Source of the DNA: Heterocephalus glaber
Lineage: Eukaryota; Chordata; Mammalia; Rodentia; Bathyergidae
NCBI RefSeq assembly: GCF_000247695.1
Contig: NW_004624854.1
Span: forward strand, 1,042,857-1,106,856
Direction: 5' to 3'
DNA length: 64,000 nucleotides
Position 1 is the first letter of the stretch. Each line of letters begins with the position of its first letter. The notes beneath the pieces were generated by a model. It ran no database searches and was not told the origin of the DNA. It saw only the letters and a program-made list of their open reading frames with translations. Of the stretch, positions 10,700 through 21,891 are shown in pieces. A program made the translations under genes and the position numbers.

Positions 10700-11530
10700 C
10701 CCAAGGACAAAAAAGAGAAATGGATTCCATCAAAATTAAAATTTTTCATGCTTCAAAGGACGCTCTCAAGAAAGTGAAAACAGCGCATAGAATGAAAGAA
10801 AATACTTGTAAATCACCGATGAGTGTGTAGTGCAGAATGCATGAGGGATGAATTCAACCTAACTTAAAAGCAGGAAAAGGAGTTGAATAGACATTTCTCC
10901 AGAGATGACATGCAGATGGCCAATAAGGTCTTGAAAAGATGTCCCATCCGGTTAGTCATTAGGGGAACCAAAACCACAGTGAAGGCTCCTCAAACCAAGA
11001 AGGTGGTTGTAATCAACATAATGAAAAAGAACAACTATTGGTGAGGATCCCTCGCCCATTGCTGGTAGAAGTGTAATATGGAAAACTGTAGTAGTTCATC
11101 AAAAGGTTAAAGCTACTGTATGACCTAGCAATTCCGCTCCTAGCAGTGTATCCCACAGAACTGATGTAAAATTGCACAGTTCATGTACCCATCACTTGAT
11201 GAGTGGGCAAATACAGTGCTGCATGTACACACAGTGGAACTTTATTCAGCCCTAATACAGGGCAGTGATGCGTCCTGTATCACAGTTGAACCTGGAGGAC
11301 TTTATGCTAAAGGAAACTAGACACAAAAGATCCCATATGATTCCCTCTGTATGAAAGTCCAGAATAAGCATATTAATGGAAGAAGCTGGTGGTCGGAGGT
11401 AATAAGTATCTGTTAGTAGGATCAGACTTCTTTTGTGGGTGATGAAAAGTTTTGGAATTAGATAAGGCTTGATAGTTCTACAACTTTGTGTCTATTCTGC
11501 AAGTCATGGAAGTGTACTCTTTAAAAGAGT
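10700..11530 (+). mobile_element. L1 LINE fragment (ORF2 end / 3' region), old
   Basis: Recognisable L1 phrases in order: 'gaatagacatttctccagag', 'gtcattaggggaaccaaaac', 'cccattgctggtagaagtgt', 'atgacctagcaattccgctc', 'actttattcagccctaatac', 'gaaactagacacaaaagatc'. Many indels and substitutions make it an inactive mammalian L1M-type copy. Confidence 0.85.
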
Positions 11531-12559
11531 GAATTTGGGAGTAGGGATATCCTTGCTGAGCATGCACCAGGCCCCAGATTTGATCTCCAACACTGAACAA
11601 AAGGTGAATTTCATATTATATGAATTATATCTTTAGTTTTAAAATGTGCAATTATAACTTGACAAAGTCAAAGCACAAATTATAATGTAAGTGTGCCAGA
11701 AATTACATCCTTTGCAGCTATCTAGATTTCGAGTAGAAAGTTTTACATGTTAACTTTTAAACCTGTGGGAGGTGGTGGTGGACTAGCGGGAGGGCAGGTC
11801 CAGAGTGCAGGGTGTGAGCAGGAGGGGCTGCTGAGGTGAGAGTAGCCTCTTCTAGCTTGGTCGCCATGTGCTTACAAGGGTGGCAAATGCGCCGAGATTC
11901 CCGGAAGTGTGTGCTTGATACATGTGCACCTCATCTAGGAAAAGGAGAAGGGGTGAAGGAGTACAAGGGGGCCCAGCACTGTGGTCTATGGCTCCAACAT
12001 GGGGCCTGGAGTCCAGTTTCAGGAAGTGCCTCAGCGAGTCCGACCCCGTCCCAGTCGACAGCTTTGAGAAACTCTGCCTCAGGTTCTTGGTAGCTTGCTG
12101 GAAGGTAGTAACTCCCTAGACTCACAGTCCAGCAGTGACCCTAATATGTGGGGTTGGTTGAACTTAGTTCCTCGGGAATGTTGGGAGCATCCCCACATGG
12201 GAATATTGTCTGAAGTCTTCAGTACCTCGGTCCAAAAGGGTGACTGTTGGTGTATGTTGGAAAACTAGATTGTTCTAGGAACAGCTTTTGAACTGGTTGA
12301 GGTTGGAAGAGGCCTAAGTCGCACCATCTGCCTATACAGCCCCCATTATTGGAGAAAGGGACAATGCTATTAAATCATTGGCTTGACAACTGGATTGAAT
12401 TGTGCCCCCCCCTCCAAATTCATATAAAGTGTGCTTTAAAAATAAGCCATGATTCTCCAACACTACTGTTAGCCTGACACCAGGGCAGTTTATAGTAACT
12501 ACGTATTTTGGTTCTAAAGTGTTTGTTAGTGTTCTTTGCACAGATCTATGGGATTTGAA

Positions 12560-12690
12560 ATGTAGGTGTTATCCCTCCCACTTTATAGGTGAAGCAGTGT
12601 CGGTGAAGGAACTGATAGTTTGAGTGATTTGTCCAAAATCCCAGTGCTGAGTCAGGAACACCACCCTGCTGACAAAAACCCGCATTGCTA
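12560..12690 (+). mobile_element. MIR SINE fragment
   Basis: 'Ccactttataggtgaagcag', then 'gtgatttgtccaaaatccca' and 'gtgctgagtcagga' follow the order of the ancient MIR core (fraction of 'attttacagatgaggaaact' ... 'gcccaaggtcac'). Diverged. Confidence 0.55.
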
Positions 12691-12739
12691 ATGTCGCAGG
12701 CACGAGGATTAGTCTATTTGGAATGCCATGACAGATAGA

Positions 12740-13012
12740 GTCCTATTTGGCCACAGGCCCAGAACTTCACTGTAGAAATTAATTTTCTCACAGTTCTGGA
12801 TGCCAGAAGTCCAAGATCAAGGTGGCATCAGTGCTTGTGAGAGGGAGAGAGTGCAGGAGGGTCAAAGGAGACAGTATGCCGGTGAGACTAGTCCTATCAT
12901 ATCAGGCCCAATCTTAAAATATCATTTATCCTTAATCACCTACTTAAAGGCCTATCTCCAAATACAGTCATGTTGAAGGTTAGGACTTCAACCTACAAGA
13001 TGTGACCAAAAT
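12740..13012 (-). mobile_element. MLT1-like MaLR LTR fragment
   Basis: 'Ttctcacagttctggatgcc', 'agaagtccaagatcaaggtg' and 'ggcctatctccaaatacagt' are hallmark stretches of MLT1 LTRs read in antisense. Confidence 0.65.
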
Positions 13013-13060
13013 ATGTGGTGAGTGTTTAAATAAGTTATTACAGTAAAAGACACATTGCTA

Positions 13061-13149
13061 GGGCCTAGGATTTAGCTCAGTGGTTCCGCCACCTGCCTTG
13101 CAAGTGCAAGGTCCCAAGTTCGATCCCCAGCACCAAAAAAAAAAAAAAA
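13061..13149 (+). mobile_element. ID-type SINE with target duplication
   Basis: Head gggcctaggatttagctcag, box B cccaagttcgatccccagc and a long A-tail. A perfect 16-bp duplication, aaaagacacattgcta, lies at 13045-13060 and 13150-13165. Confidence 0.95.
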
Positions 13150-13289
13150 AAAAGACACATTGCTATTAATCCAGCTCAGAATGCTCCCCCTTACTTCAGA
13201 CACAATTATCCCATCATTCTTGCCACTTTCTGAAGCAGTCCTAGTGTACTTTTTTGTGAGTGTCTTTATGAGGCGCGATCAAAACTACA

Positions 13290-13592
13290 GTGAATGCCAC
13301 TGCCAGGTGCCATCCAAAGGAAAGGCAGGTTAGAAAAACATTTACAGTGCATCCTCATCCACCTTATTCACTGGATCTGGTACTGTGGGACCTCTGGCTC
13401 TTCCGCAAGGTGAAAATAATCATGAAAGGTCAATGTTTTGCATCAACTAAGGATATCAAGACAGCAACGATAGCAGAACTAAAGACACTTATGAAAAAGG
13501 ACTTGCAGAACTGCTTCAGAAAGTGGTAAGAATGATGGGATAAACATGTTCAAAGTGAGGGATATTTTGAGGGAGATAATGATGCTGTGTCC
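13290..13592 (+). pseudogene. Mariner-type transposase relic (C-terminal third)
   Basis: Encodes the mariner signature around the last catalytic Asp (HPHPPYSLDL followed by WDLWLF, where families have PPYSPDLAPSDYFLF), then a tail ending in WDKHVQSEG and YFEGDN. Two in-frame stops (TAA at 13527, TGA at 13533) break the end, the residue between G and Y of the usual GDYFEGD is missing, and the first two catalytic residues are absent. Terminal inverted repeats were not found. Not functional. Confidence 0.75.
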
Positions 13593-14322
13593 TTTACTGT
13601 AATCATTTTTTAAAATTTAAACATTCACTGTATTTATTAAACACATTTCATATGAATTTGGTGCCAGGTAGGGGGGCACAGTTCAATCCAGAGTGTAAAC
13701 TTGGGACACTCAGAGCATTTTGGGGAAATGGTTGCTGTACATAGCAAGCCTGATTACTTTCTGCAGTCCCATTATGCGCATGTAACAGACATTTATTTTG
13801 GTAGATTGCCCTCTGTAATGACTTTCAACAAAAACAATTAACAGATAACAAAATAATTCCCCCTTAACCGAAGATATTTCCTTCTTTTACTGGAAAATCA
13901 AAGAATACGTACTGATTTGCCAATAACTCTAAAAAGATTGTCTTAGATGAAAGGTCACCAGAAGTGAGGTGGCACGCCCTGGACACCAGTGCCAGCTCTG
14001 TAGCCCACATCCGAGGGAGCAGCAGAGGTAGTCACCGGCCTTCAGCCCCTGTTCTCCTCATGTCTAGATGATCTATGACAGCCCCCAATTACCATCTTTT
14101 ATTGATAGGTGAATGTGACTATTATTCCAAGTCAGTATGGTCAAAATTGATATTTAAAATAAACATTACTGTGAGTCCGTCTTGATTATTTGACTCTTTT
14201 TAACAAAACCTATAGACATCTTCTGACAGTGTTATTATATTATTTTATAATTTATATTCTAGAAATAAGAAAAATACAAAAATAAGAATTCATCCCTAAT
14301 GTAACTTCTTAAAACTATACAG

Positions 14323-15195
14323 GTCCTTAGAGTGTACTACGATCGCCTTCTGGATAATGCAGACAGAAGTTGGCTTATCAACTACATTCAAGAAATTTTG
14401 AAAAACCACATGAATGAAGATTTTCATGAGCTTTTTAAAAGTTTGGACTTTGACAATGATGGAGTGGTACAAGAAGATGACTTAAGAAGTTTAATGTTTT
14501 GTGATTTCCATGATCCCAAGCGGGAAGATACTAACTACAGGCAAGTGGCAGATGTGGATAATCTCCGAGTGATAGTGGAAACCCACCTCGAAGAATTCAA
14601 CAACATGAGCAAAAAACCCATGAACCTTGTCTTATTCCAATTCGCCATAGAACACATCAGCAGAATCTCCAGGATTTTGAAGCAACCCCGAAGCCACGCT
14701 CTCCTGGTTGGGGTTGGAGGCAGTGGAAGGCAGTCTGTCACCCAGTTAGCTGCTCACATGTGTGATTATGCCATGTTCCATGTTGAAATCGCCAAGGGCT
14801 ATGGTAACAATGAGTGGTGTGAAGATTTAAAAATGATCTTAAGAAAATGTGCTGAAGGTGACATGCAGGGTGTCTTCCTATTTACAGATACTCAGATTAA
14901 AACGGAGTCATTTTTAGAAGATGTGAATAATCTCCTGAATGCTGGGGAGGTTCCAAATCTCTTTGGATTAGATGAAAAGCAAGAGATCTGTGAAAAGATG
15001 CGTCAGTTAGATCGCCAGCGAGATAAAACCAAACAGACTGATGGAAGCCCTGTAGCTCTTTTCAACATGTTTATTGATCGCTGCCGCAACCAGCTGCATG
15101 TGGTGCTGGCCATGAGTCCCATTGGAGATGCATTTCGGAATCGTCTTAGGAAGTTTCCTGCTCTTGTCAACTGCTGTACCATCGACTGGTTTCAG
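14323..15195 (+). CDS. DNAH7: DNAH7 exon 5: EF-hand-like linker and AAA4 (residues 225-515)
   Basis: An unusually long internal exon (873 nt, 291 codons, phase 0 at both ends). Order within the exon: linker helices [19 protein letters not shown]-hand-like loop [12 protein letters not shown] (exon residues 42-53; Asp at positions 1, 3, 5 and 12, Gly at 6); AAA4 P-loop GVGGSGRQS (130-138; nt 14710-14736) with Arg instead of the usual Lys; Walker B-like VFLFTDTQ (184-191); sensor-1 region [20 protein letters not shown]; end TIDWFQ. AAA4 nucleotide binding is regulatory in dyneins. The Arg P-loop is usual for AAA4 of axonemal chains. The acceptor is ctatacag|GTC and the donor CAG|gtacca. Confidence 0.96.
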
Positions 15196-16985
15196 GTACC
15201 ATCATGTTTTAAATAGACCTCCAGAAATGTTTAGTCTCTGTCATCAATTGACTTAGTTTTTAGCGCCCCCCCAAAAAATGTAGCTTGCCTTAATTTTCAG
15301 ATCCATCATTATGTATTTTATGTAATTGCAGTTATAGAAATCATATAGTATAAAAATATTTGAGCATATATAGTCATGAATGTCAATATATTGTAGGAAG
15401 TTTTAGGAGAACTGTGTGCATCAAGCAGGGTCCTGAAAGGAAGCAGAGTGTGTTTGAAGACTTCACTGCAAGGAGTTTACTGAAGGGACTGTTCACAGAG
15501 GTGTAGACTGGGTTCAGGAAACCAAGAAGGTGTGCTGGACTCAGGAAGGGGTGGATAGGAGCAGGAGGTTGATGCTACAGCTGGGTATAAAAGGGCAGCA
15601 GGCAGGAAGTGGGAGTATGGAGTTGTGGAAAGAAGAATGCACAACAGAAACCAGAAGCCTAGAGCTCAGGTACTTTATCTCCACCTGCCTCTTCTTCTGT
15701 CCTTCAGTCTCCAGTAGCCAAACCTAGCAAAACTCAGAGCCAGAGGGACTTTTTTTTGTAGTAAACTCCCATATCAGCACCAAGCTGAGTTGACAAAAGA
15801 AGAGGATGGATGTTGGGGGTGGCAGAGAAGAGTAGCAAAGGAGACTGATGAGTTCACTGCAGAATAGTTTAATTCTCCCTCTGGCTTTAACAGTGTATCG
15901 CAGTGCATTCTCCACATTATAGTGGGAACTTCGGGCTTTAGCCAAGATCCCGTGAGCATTTGGAACCTTGAAAAATGTGTATAGTCTCCCCATACCTCCA
16001 CTTTCTGATCAATTTCATGTAAAACCTATTAATTGAACTCTTTCTTTCTGTGTAGTGGGTCTTACTGTTAAAAGTTAGAGATAAAAAGCCAAATAGAATA
16101 AACAGGTCCTCTGCTCTTCTTGAGCTTACCTTCAAATTAGCAAAAAGTAATTCCACCCTACCGGGAAGCACAAAAGAAGGAAAAGCTTTCTGAACATATC
16201 CATTTTAGGAGGAAACTTGAAAGACAAAAGTGTCAGCACCAGGGAGGTCCAGGCAGAGTAGCTGAAACGGAGTGGTATGATTGAGGTCGGGTAGATGGGC
16301 AGGGTCAGTGTAGGTAAAGATTAGCAAGCTGGTTCGGATTTTAGCCCACATATGGTAAGTTGGGGCTCTTGTTCTATGAGCTGATGTGATTTGAAAACAC
16401 CCCCTTGGCAGCTGTGTAGAGTGAAACTGCCGCGGTACTGCTGGGATATCCCAGAAGATGAAAAGGGAGACTTGAATTGGGATAGGTGTGGTAATTATAG
16501 AAGGATGGAAGCTATTTTAGGGCTGGTGGCACAACTTGTTTATGAATGTATGTGGGGCCAAGGAAGAGGAGAGAGCTGGAAGATGATTCCTGTTTTGTGG
16601 TGAAAGTGGTGATGTTTTCTGAGTTGAGGAGACTGCACCTATGGTGGGAGGGAAAGGGGTCACGTTTTGGCCTTGTTAGTTTAAGATGTCCACACATTCT
16701 CCAGAGAAATAAAGAGGATAATTATTTATATGATTCTAGTGTTTAGGGGGAAAGGATAATATTTCCCCTGGAGGACTGTTGGGAGAATTAAGTGAGATAA
16801 TACGAGTGACACACACACAGAAATAGACATTCTGTAGGTTTAGTTCCTGTCTTCCTCCTTCCATTTGCAGTATTCCTGACCCATTTCCCTAATCCCAGAG
16901 CAAGCCATGAAGAGTCTATGTGACAGGCCCTGGGGTGCAAATGACTAACCTTGATGAAGCACTAAGGCATTTTTCTTCACTTCAG
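15196..16985 (+). other. Intron 5
   Basis: 1.8 kb. 16060-16560 resembles an ancient dispersed mammalian repeat that I cannot name, and 16750-16850 has a MIR-like look on the minus strand. No exon was recognised. The acceptor is ttcttcacttcag. Confidence 0.5.
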
Positions 16986-17215
16986 TCATGGCCCGAAGAC
17001 GCATTGCAGGCAGTTGCCTCCCGCTTCTTGGAAGACATTGAAATGTCAGCAGAAATACGGGATGGCTGTATCGACATGTGTAAGAGCTTCCACACTTCGA
17101 CTATAAATTTATCAACATCTTTCTATAATGAACTTCAGAGATACAATTACGTGACTCCCACCTCTTATCTCGAATTAATCTCTACCTTCAAACTGTTGTT
17201 AGAAAAGAAAAGAAG
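16986..17215 (+). CDS. DNAH7: DNAH7 exon 6: AAA4 end and start of stalk helix CC1 (residues 516-592)
   Basis: Encodes SWPEDALQAVASRFLED, then the AAA4 small-domain helix and the family block NYVTPTSYLELISTFKLLLEKKR, from which the stalk coiled coil CC1 emerges. The donor is AGAAG|gtaaag. It is 230 nt, leaving in phase 2. AG joins T of exon 7 to make Ser (KKRSEV). Confidence 0.95.
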
Positions 17216-20009
17216 GTAAAGGTGAAATTTCATATTTCTACATAAGCTATGGTAGTTAAGATATTTGTGTTTAAAATTTTAACTCTCTGAATGACTTCAG
17301 CTATGAATATTTTGAGCGTAGGAAACAAGTCTTCTCCTTATATATAGATGCATTGGCTAAGACGTTAAAATGGATAACTGTGTTTATTGAAGGAGGGAAA
17401 GGTGAGCCCACCAGGGCTGTGTTAAGACTCCAGGGTTCGTTGACCATGGTATTGAGTAAGCACCATGCCAGAGTGATGTTTTTGGATCAGTAATTAGCTA
17501 ATACACATGCCTTCCCTTTGGGTTCTGAACAATCGAGACCCCAGAGACAGCCACTCGAGACCTGACTAATTTTCCTTCTGTAAGTAACTCCATGTGTACA
17601 ACATCTGGAGACTCATGTGCTCTTGACCCCGTCACTGGGTATGGAGGCGCACGCCTGAAATCTGAAGCGGAGGCGGAAGAATCAGAAGTTTGATGCCAGC
17701 CTAGCCAATTTAGTGAGACTCTGTCTCAAGGAAAAAAAAAGTGCCAAAGTGAGATATCAGGGAGATTTTCAAAAGTTTCTTTGGTTCTAAAAATTAATAC
17801 TTAGTATGCATATTATAAAATTTTAAAACTCACATTGAACTCCAAGGTTAAAAATTTAGAAAATGTTGATGGTCTCTTTTAAAGGGATCTTTGATTAATA
17901 TTTAGTCTCATTCGAAAAATTAAACATATTTTGGATTGCATTTATACTTTTGATATATTTTTTATTTCTCTGTTAAGTTCTGACTTAAACTCCTAGGTTC
18001 TTAAATAATTTATGTCTAGTAAGTCAAAGTTAAACATATTGTGAGCCTTAAGTTCTTTTAAATGTTTTAACATTTTCTATAAAATTCATGAGTTCTTTTT
18101 AACCCAAGACACAAATCTTATATGGCCCAAATATACAATATTTATACTGCAGTTTTAAGTCTAATCTAGTAATCTAACAAATTGATTTAAGCACTTAAAA
18201 ATACCCTTAACACACCAACTGGATATAGGTTCCTTATAAAAATACTAAGACTGTGAACTTCTTTTTATTATATATTTCTATGGCTAATTCTTAATCTTCC
18301 AATGACTAGCTCACTATTTCTATCATTCTTCTCATACCTGAAGGACTTTCTCCATCCGCATCCACAGTGGTCATTGCTCCCCCCTCCCCCGCAAGCTGGA
18401 CTCACCTGGTCACCATGGCCACACCTGTCAATCACAGCCTTAGTAACTTTTCCGTCTGCCCAGTGAAATCTGAAACTCCCACCAAATGCTGCCACGTGCC
18501 TTGTCTGGATCTTATTATTTCTTTGGCTCTCAAGATAATTACTTTTCTGTAGATCTTACGTTCTTTTACTTACTGAGGAAATTTTTCTTTCTTTGGTTCT
18601 TTCTTGCTAATTTTCCTCTCCAAGGAAGATTAAAGTTCTTAGAGATTCTGATTAAATTTTGGCTATCATTTCTGGCCAAGGCTTTGATGTAGCCCTCACA
18701 ATATTCAAAGTCCTCTTAATTAAAACAAGATTGTAATCATGAGGTCCAAATGTATAAGAAGGTCAAAAGTGCCCTGATTTTCTAGACATTTTCAGATATT
18801 CTTATTTGTCTTGCAAATTTTGTCTTTCAGTTTTTTCCTTTCAAATTAAAAACATTTCTTTGCTCAAATTCTCCTTTATCTTAACCAAAATTCCTGCCCA
18901 GTGGTCGCTCTTCCCTTGGTCGCTAAAGCCTCAGAGCTCTTCCGCCAGGTGTCACTGAAAGCGGGTCCTCAGGTCACCCTCCAGGAGCCAGTGGCCATGC
19001 GCAACTTGGCGCTGATGCTGTCCCTGGCCAGATGAGGCCTTCCCCATGCTGGCCGCCCAAGGCGGCACCTGAGCCCAAACCCACCATGCGCCAGCATCGA
19101 CTGAGCCCCTCGGCTCCACTTCTGTCGGGTGCTTTGCTCACATAGAGGGGACATGGGACAAATCTGCACCACACCTGCACTTCTGGTTTTTTCTTCTGCT
19201 CCTGACAGACCCTTCACTGCCCTTCCAGTTATGTTTTGCAGCCCAGGTGGCTTCCTGCCTAACCTGCAGTCTGCAGAGGATCCCTAAGATCTGTCACCTT
19301 TCACCCTGAAACACTGGGTTATCCAGAATTCTAAAATGAAGCAAACTATAAAAGAACGATCGCTTTCTCTTTAAGGAAACAACATGGATAAATGCAGATA
19401 AGAAAATTCACGGAAAAATTAAATTGAAAAGTCCATCAGAACATGACATTATTTCTAATCAGTTATCTTTACAATATACTCATTCTGCACCCAAAAAGTG
19501 TCAAGCTTTATTATCTATCTTACCTGTCCCTTTTCTCTCAATAAAATATTCCTATTTTAAGGTAGATAATACATCTTAAAAGCATTTTCACCTCAGGAAA
19601 CATTCCAAACAGTATATTTTGGGCACTGAATTCTATTTAAAATAGTGATTATAAAAAAAGTTTTAAGGAAAAATACTGTTATTAGAATCATCTTACAAGA
19701 GGACTAATTTTAAAGATATGGCATTGATTTTGACATAGGAGACACCTTGCCTGGCATCATGTTTTTCCCTCTTTGAATTCAGACGTTTAGGTGGTGAAAA
19801 CACTCAGAGGAATTAGACCGACTGCTCCCAACTGTACAGTCCAGTGCCGTGGAGTTCATGTCTTTGGACAAACCGCTAATCTATGTGAAAATCATCCAGG
19901 TCCACCTTTAATGGGTCCCGAGAAGCCTGCAGGGCTCAAGAGAACTGAGTTTCCTTTGCTTTAGGATCCAGCTCGTTGTGACCGGCCTCCTTTTCCCTTT
20001 CTGCTGCAG
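17216..20009 (+). other. Intron 6
   Basis: Contains a B1 SINE (17635-17740), then about 1.1 kb of AT-rich sequence with no recognised feature, a GC-richer block (18890-19260) of unknown nature, and AT-rich sequence again. The acceptor is tttctgctgcag. Confidence 0.6.
17635..17740 (+). mobile_element. B1 SINE
   Basis: 'Ctgggtatggaggcgcacgc', 'gatgccagcctagccaattt' and 'gagactctgtctcaaggaaa' follow the 7SL-derived B1 order and end in an A-rich tail. Confidence 0.75.
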
Positions 20010-20340
20010 TGAGGTGAAGAAGATGAAAAAGAGGTACGAGGTGGGCGTGGACAAGCTGGACTCTGCATCCTCGCAGGTGGCCACCATGCAGTCGGAGCTG
20101 GAGGCCCTGCAGCCCCAGTTAAGGGTGGCCAGCAAGGAGGTGGACGAGATGATGGTGATCATCGAGAAGGAGTCCATCGAAGTTGCCAAAACGGAAAAGG
20201 TGGTGAAAGCAGACGAAACTGTGGCCAACGAGCAGGCCATGGTGGCCAAGGCCATCAAGGATGAGTGTGACGCAGACCTGGCCGGAGCGCTGCCCGTCCT
20301 GGAGTCGGCGCTGGCCGCCCTGGACACGCTGACCGCACAG
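20010..20340 (+). CDS. DNAH7: DNAH7 exon 7: stalk coiled coil CC1 (residues 592-702)
   Basis: Almost pure heptad-type helix: EVKKMKKRYEVGVDKLDSAS, then ASKEVDEMMVIIEKESIEVAK, TEKVVKADETVANEQAM and ALPVLESALAALDTLTAQ. This is the ascending helix that carries signals between the motor ring and the microtubule-binding tip. Codon use is GC-rich compared with neighbouring exons. The acceptor is ctgctgcag|T and the donor CAG|gtgaga. It is 331 nt and leaves in phase 0. Confidence 0.95.
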
Positions 20341-21544
20341 GTGAGACAGCCCCTCGGAAGTTAGGGGAGCTGAAATCATGCTAAAATTGGCGTGGTGTCC
20401 CTAGTTCACCAGCAAAGGAAGCAGGGTGCCTGAGGCGCCTTGAACAGGAGGAGAGCTGCCCCGCGGTGTCACTACCGCAGAGGTGACAGGCGGTTCGTGC
20501 TCTCTCTGTTCCAGTCGGCAGGCACGGCACCCACAGTGCATACTAGAGTCCAAGGTGAGGCTTTTCCTATTAGATACTTTGTAAGTAGGGTCCGTCTTAC
20601 CGTAGATGTAATCAAATATTCTGCCAACGCTGTTCCTTTTTTGCTAATGCATGAAATAATAATGTCTTTTATAATAATTTATTTTTAGTAGCCTTAGATT
20701 TGATTAAATATATTTAAAAATAAGATGCAAAAGGGGAATATTTCAGTGTAGGAAAGTAAAGGCACATTTCTTTCGGTCTCGTGACTAAACTTTTGGGTGG
20801 GATAGAAGAGCATAACAACAGGCAGCCTCACGTATTTTCTGGGGAGCACTCTGCCAGTATGTGTCCAAAGCTCTAAAAATGAAAAAATATGAAGTCATTA
20901 GTTCTACACGACAATTATAATAACAAAAGCAGAGTGAAAGAACATAAAATAGGCCTGAAAGTGGTGGATACCTTTCTACTGGAATGCCATGCAGACATTA
21001 AAAATGATGATATCAATGTTTTCTAGCCTGGAAGATTGTCCAGTGTATGCTGCTATTTAAACAGAGCAGGTTTTAATCAGCATGTGTCTGTGTAAGATAG
21101 ACATAGAAAAGATATAGAACAGAAACAAAAATTCGTATGTTATACATATCAGGGTGATAGGAGACTCAGGGGGGTTACAAAGCACTGCTGTGTGTCGAAT
21201 TCTGTATATTTTTCTAATGTTTGCAGCAGGTGGCTGTGACTTTTATATTTTTTGAAAAGCTGTCATCTCTACCTTGTGACGTCCAAATCTGTCTTTGTTT
21301 TTGAGGTAGACTTCATGTCATGAGTATCTCAGACAGGCATCCTCCTGTTAGTCTTTCGTTCTAACTTTTCCTTTGGGACAAGCTTGTCAACATTTTGGAC
21401 ATACAGTAGTTCTAGTGTTGCCACCATATCTACCCAATGTGGTGAGTTTCTGTATCGAAAGGCTTAGTTTGAAAATAGGGATGAATTAGCATCCATGTAT
21501 GAGTCACTGTGTCCTTTTCATCATTGAAACGTCATTATTTCCAG
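20341..21544 (+). other. Intron 7
   Basis: Includes an old L1-like fragment (20980-21250). Otherwise AT-rich with nothing recognised. The acceptor is tcattatttccag. Confidence 0.6.
20980..21250 (+). mobile_element. Old L1 3' fragment (tentative)
   Basis: 'Ctggaatgccatgcagacat', 'taaaaatgatgatatcaatg' and 'ttctgtatatttttctaatg' follow the order of the L1M 3' region ('atggaatactatgcagccat' ... 'ctgtatttttct'). Strongly diverged. Confidence 0.45.
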
Positions 21545-21891
21545 GACATTACGGTGGTGAAGTCCATGAAGAGCCCGCCGGCTGGTGTCAAGCTCGTCAT
21601 GGAAGCGATTTGCATCTTGAAAGGCATCAAAGCAGACAAGATCCCTGACCCAATAGGTTCGGGGAAGAAAATCGAGGATTTCTGGGGTCCAGCTAAGAGG
21701 CTGCTGGGGGACATTCGGTTCCTGCAGTCGCTGCATGAGTACGACAAGGACAACATTCCTGCAGCTTATATGAATATCATAAGGAAAAATTACATCCCCA
21801 ATCCAGACTTTGTTCCAGAAAAGATTAGAAATGCTTCCACAGCCGCAGAAGGGTTGTGCAAGTGGGTGATTGCGATGGACTCCTATGATAA
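21545..21891 (+). CDS. DNAH7: DNAH7 exon 8: microtubule-binding domain (residues 703-818)
   Basis: Begins DITVVKSMKSPPAGVKLVME, where the SPPAG turn marks the end of CC1. It then encodes the globular microtubule-binding tip: KIEDFWGPAKRLLGD, FLQSLHEYDKDNIP, NYIPNPDFVPEKIRNAS and AAEGLCKWVIAMDSYDK. Nearly the whole domain sits in this one exon. The donor is GATAA|gtgagt. It is 347 nt, leaving in phase 2. AA joins A of exon 9 to give Lys. Confidence 0.96.

Larger units (their letters stand above)
7515..14322 (+). other. Intron 4
   Basis: 6.8 kb rich in mobile elements: LINE tail with ID insertion (7770-8040), GC-rich segment (8440-9060), L2 fragments, a B1+ID dimer (9401-9596), ID copies, L1 (10700-11530), MIR, an MLT1-like LTR and a mariner relic. 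No coding exon was found. Exon 4 joins exon 5 directly in phase (WVHE|VLRVYYD). Confidence 0.75.

Noticed and set aside
19908..20327. A 139-codon minus-strand frame over exon 7
   Set aside because: It is the antisense shadow of the coiled-coil exon on the + strand.
20440..20688. Small open frame after exon 7
   Set aside because: No dynein match. Exon 7 joins exon 8 exactly (LTAQ-DITVVK), so no exon is expected here.
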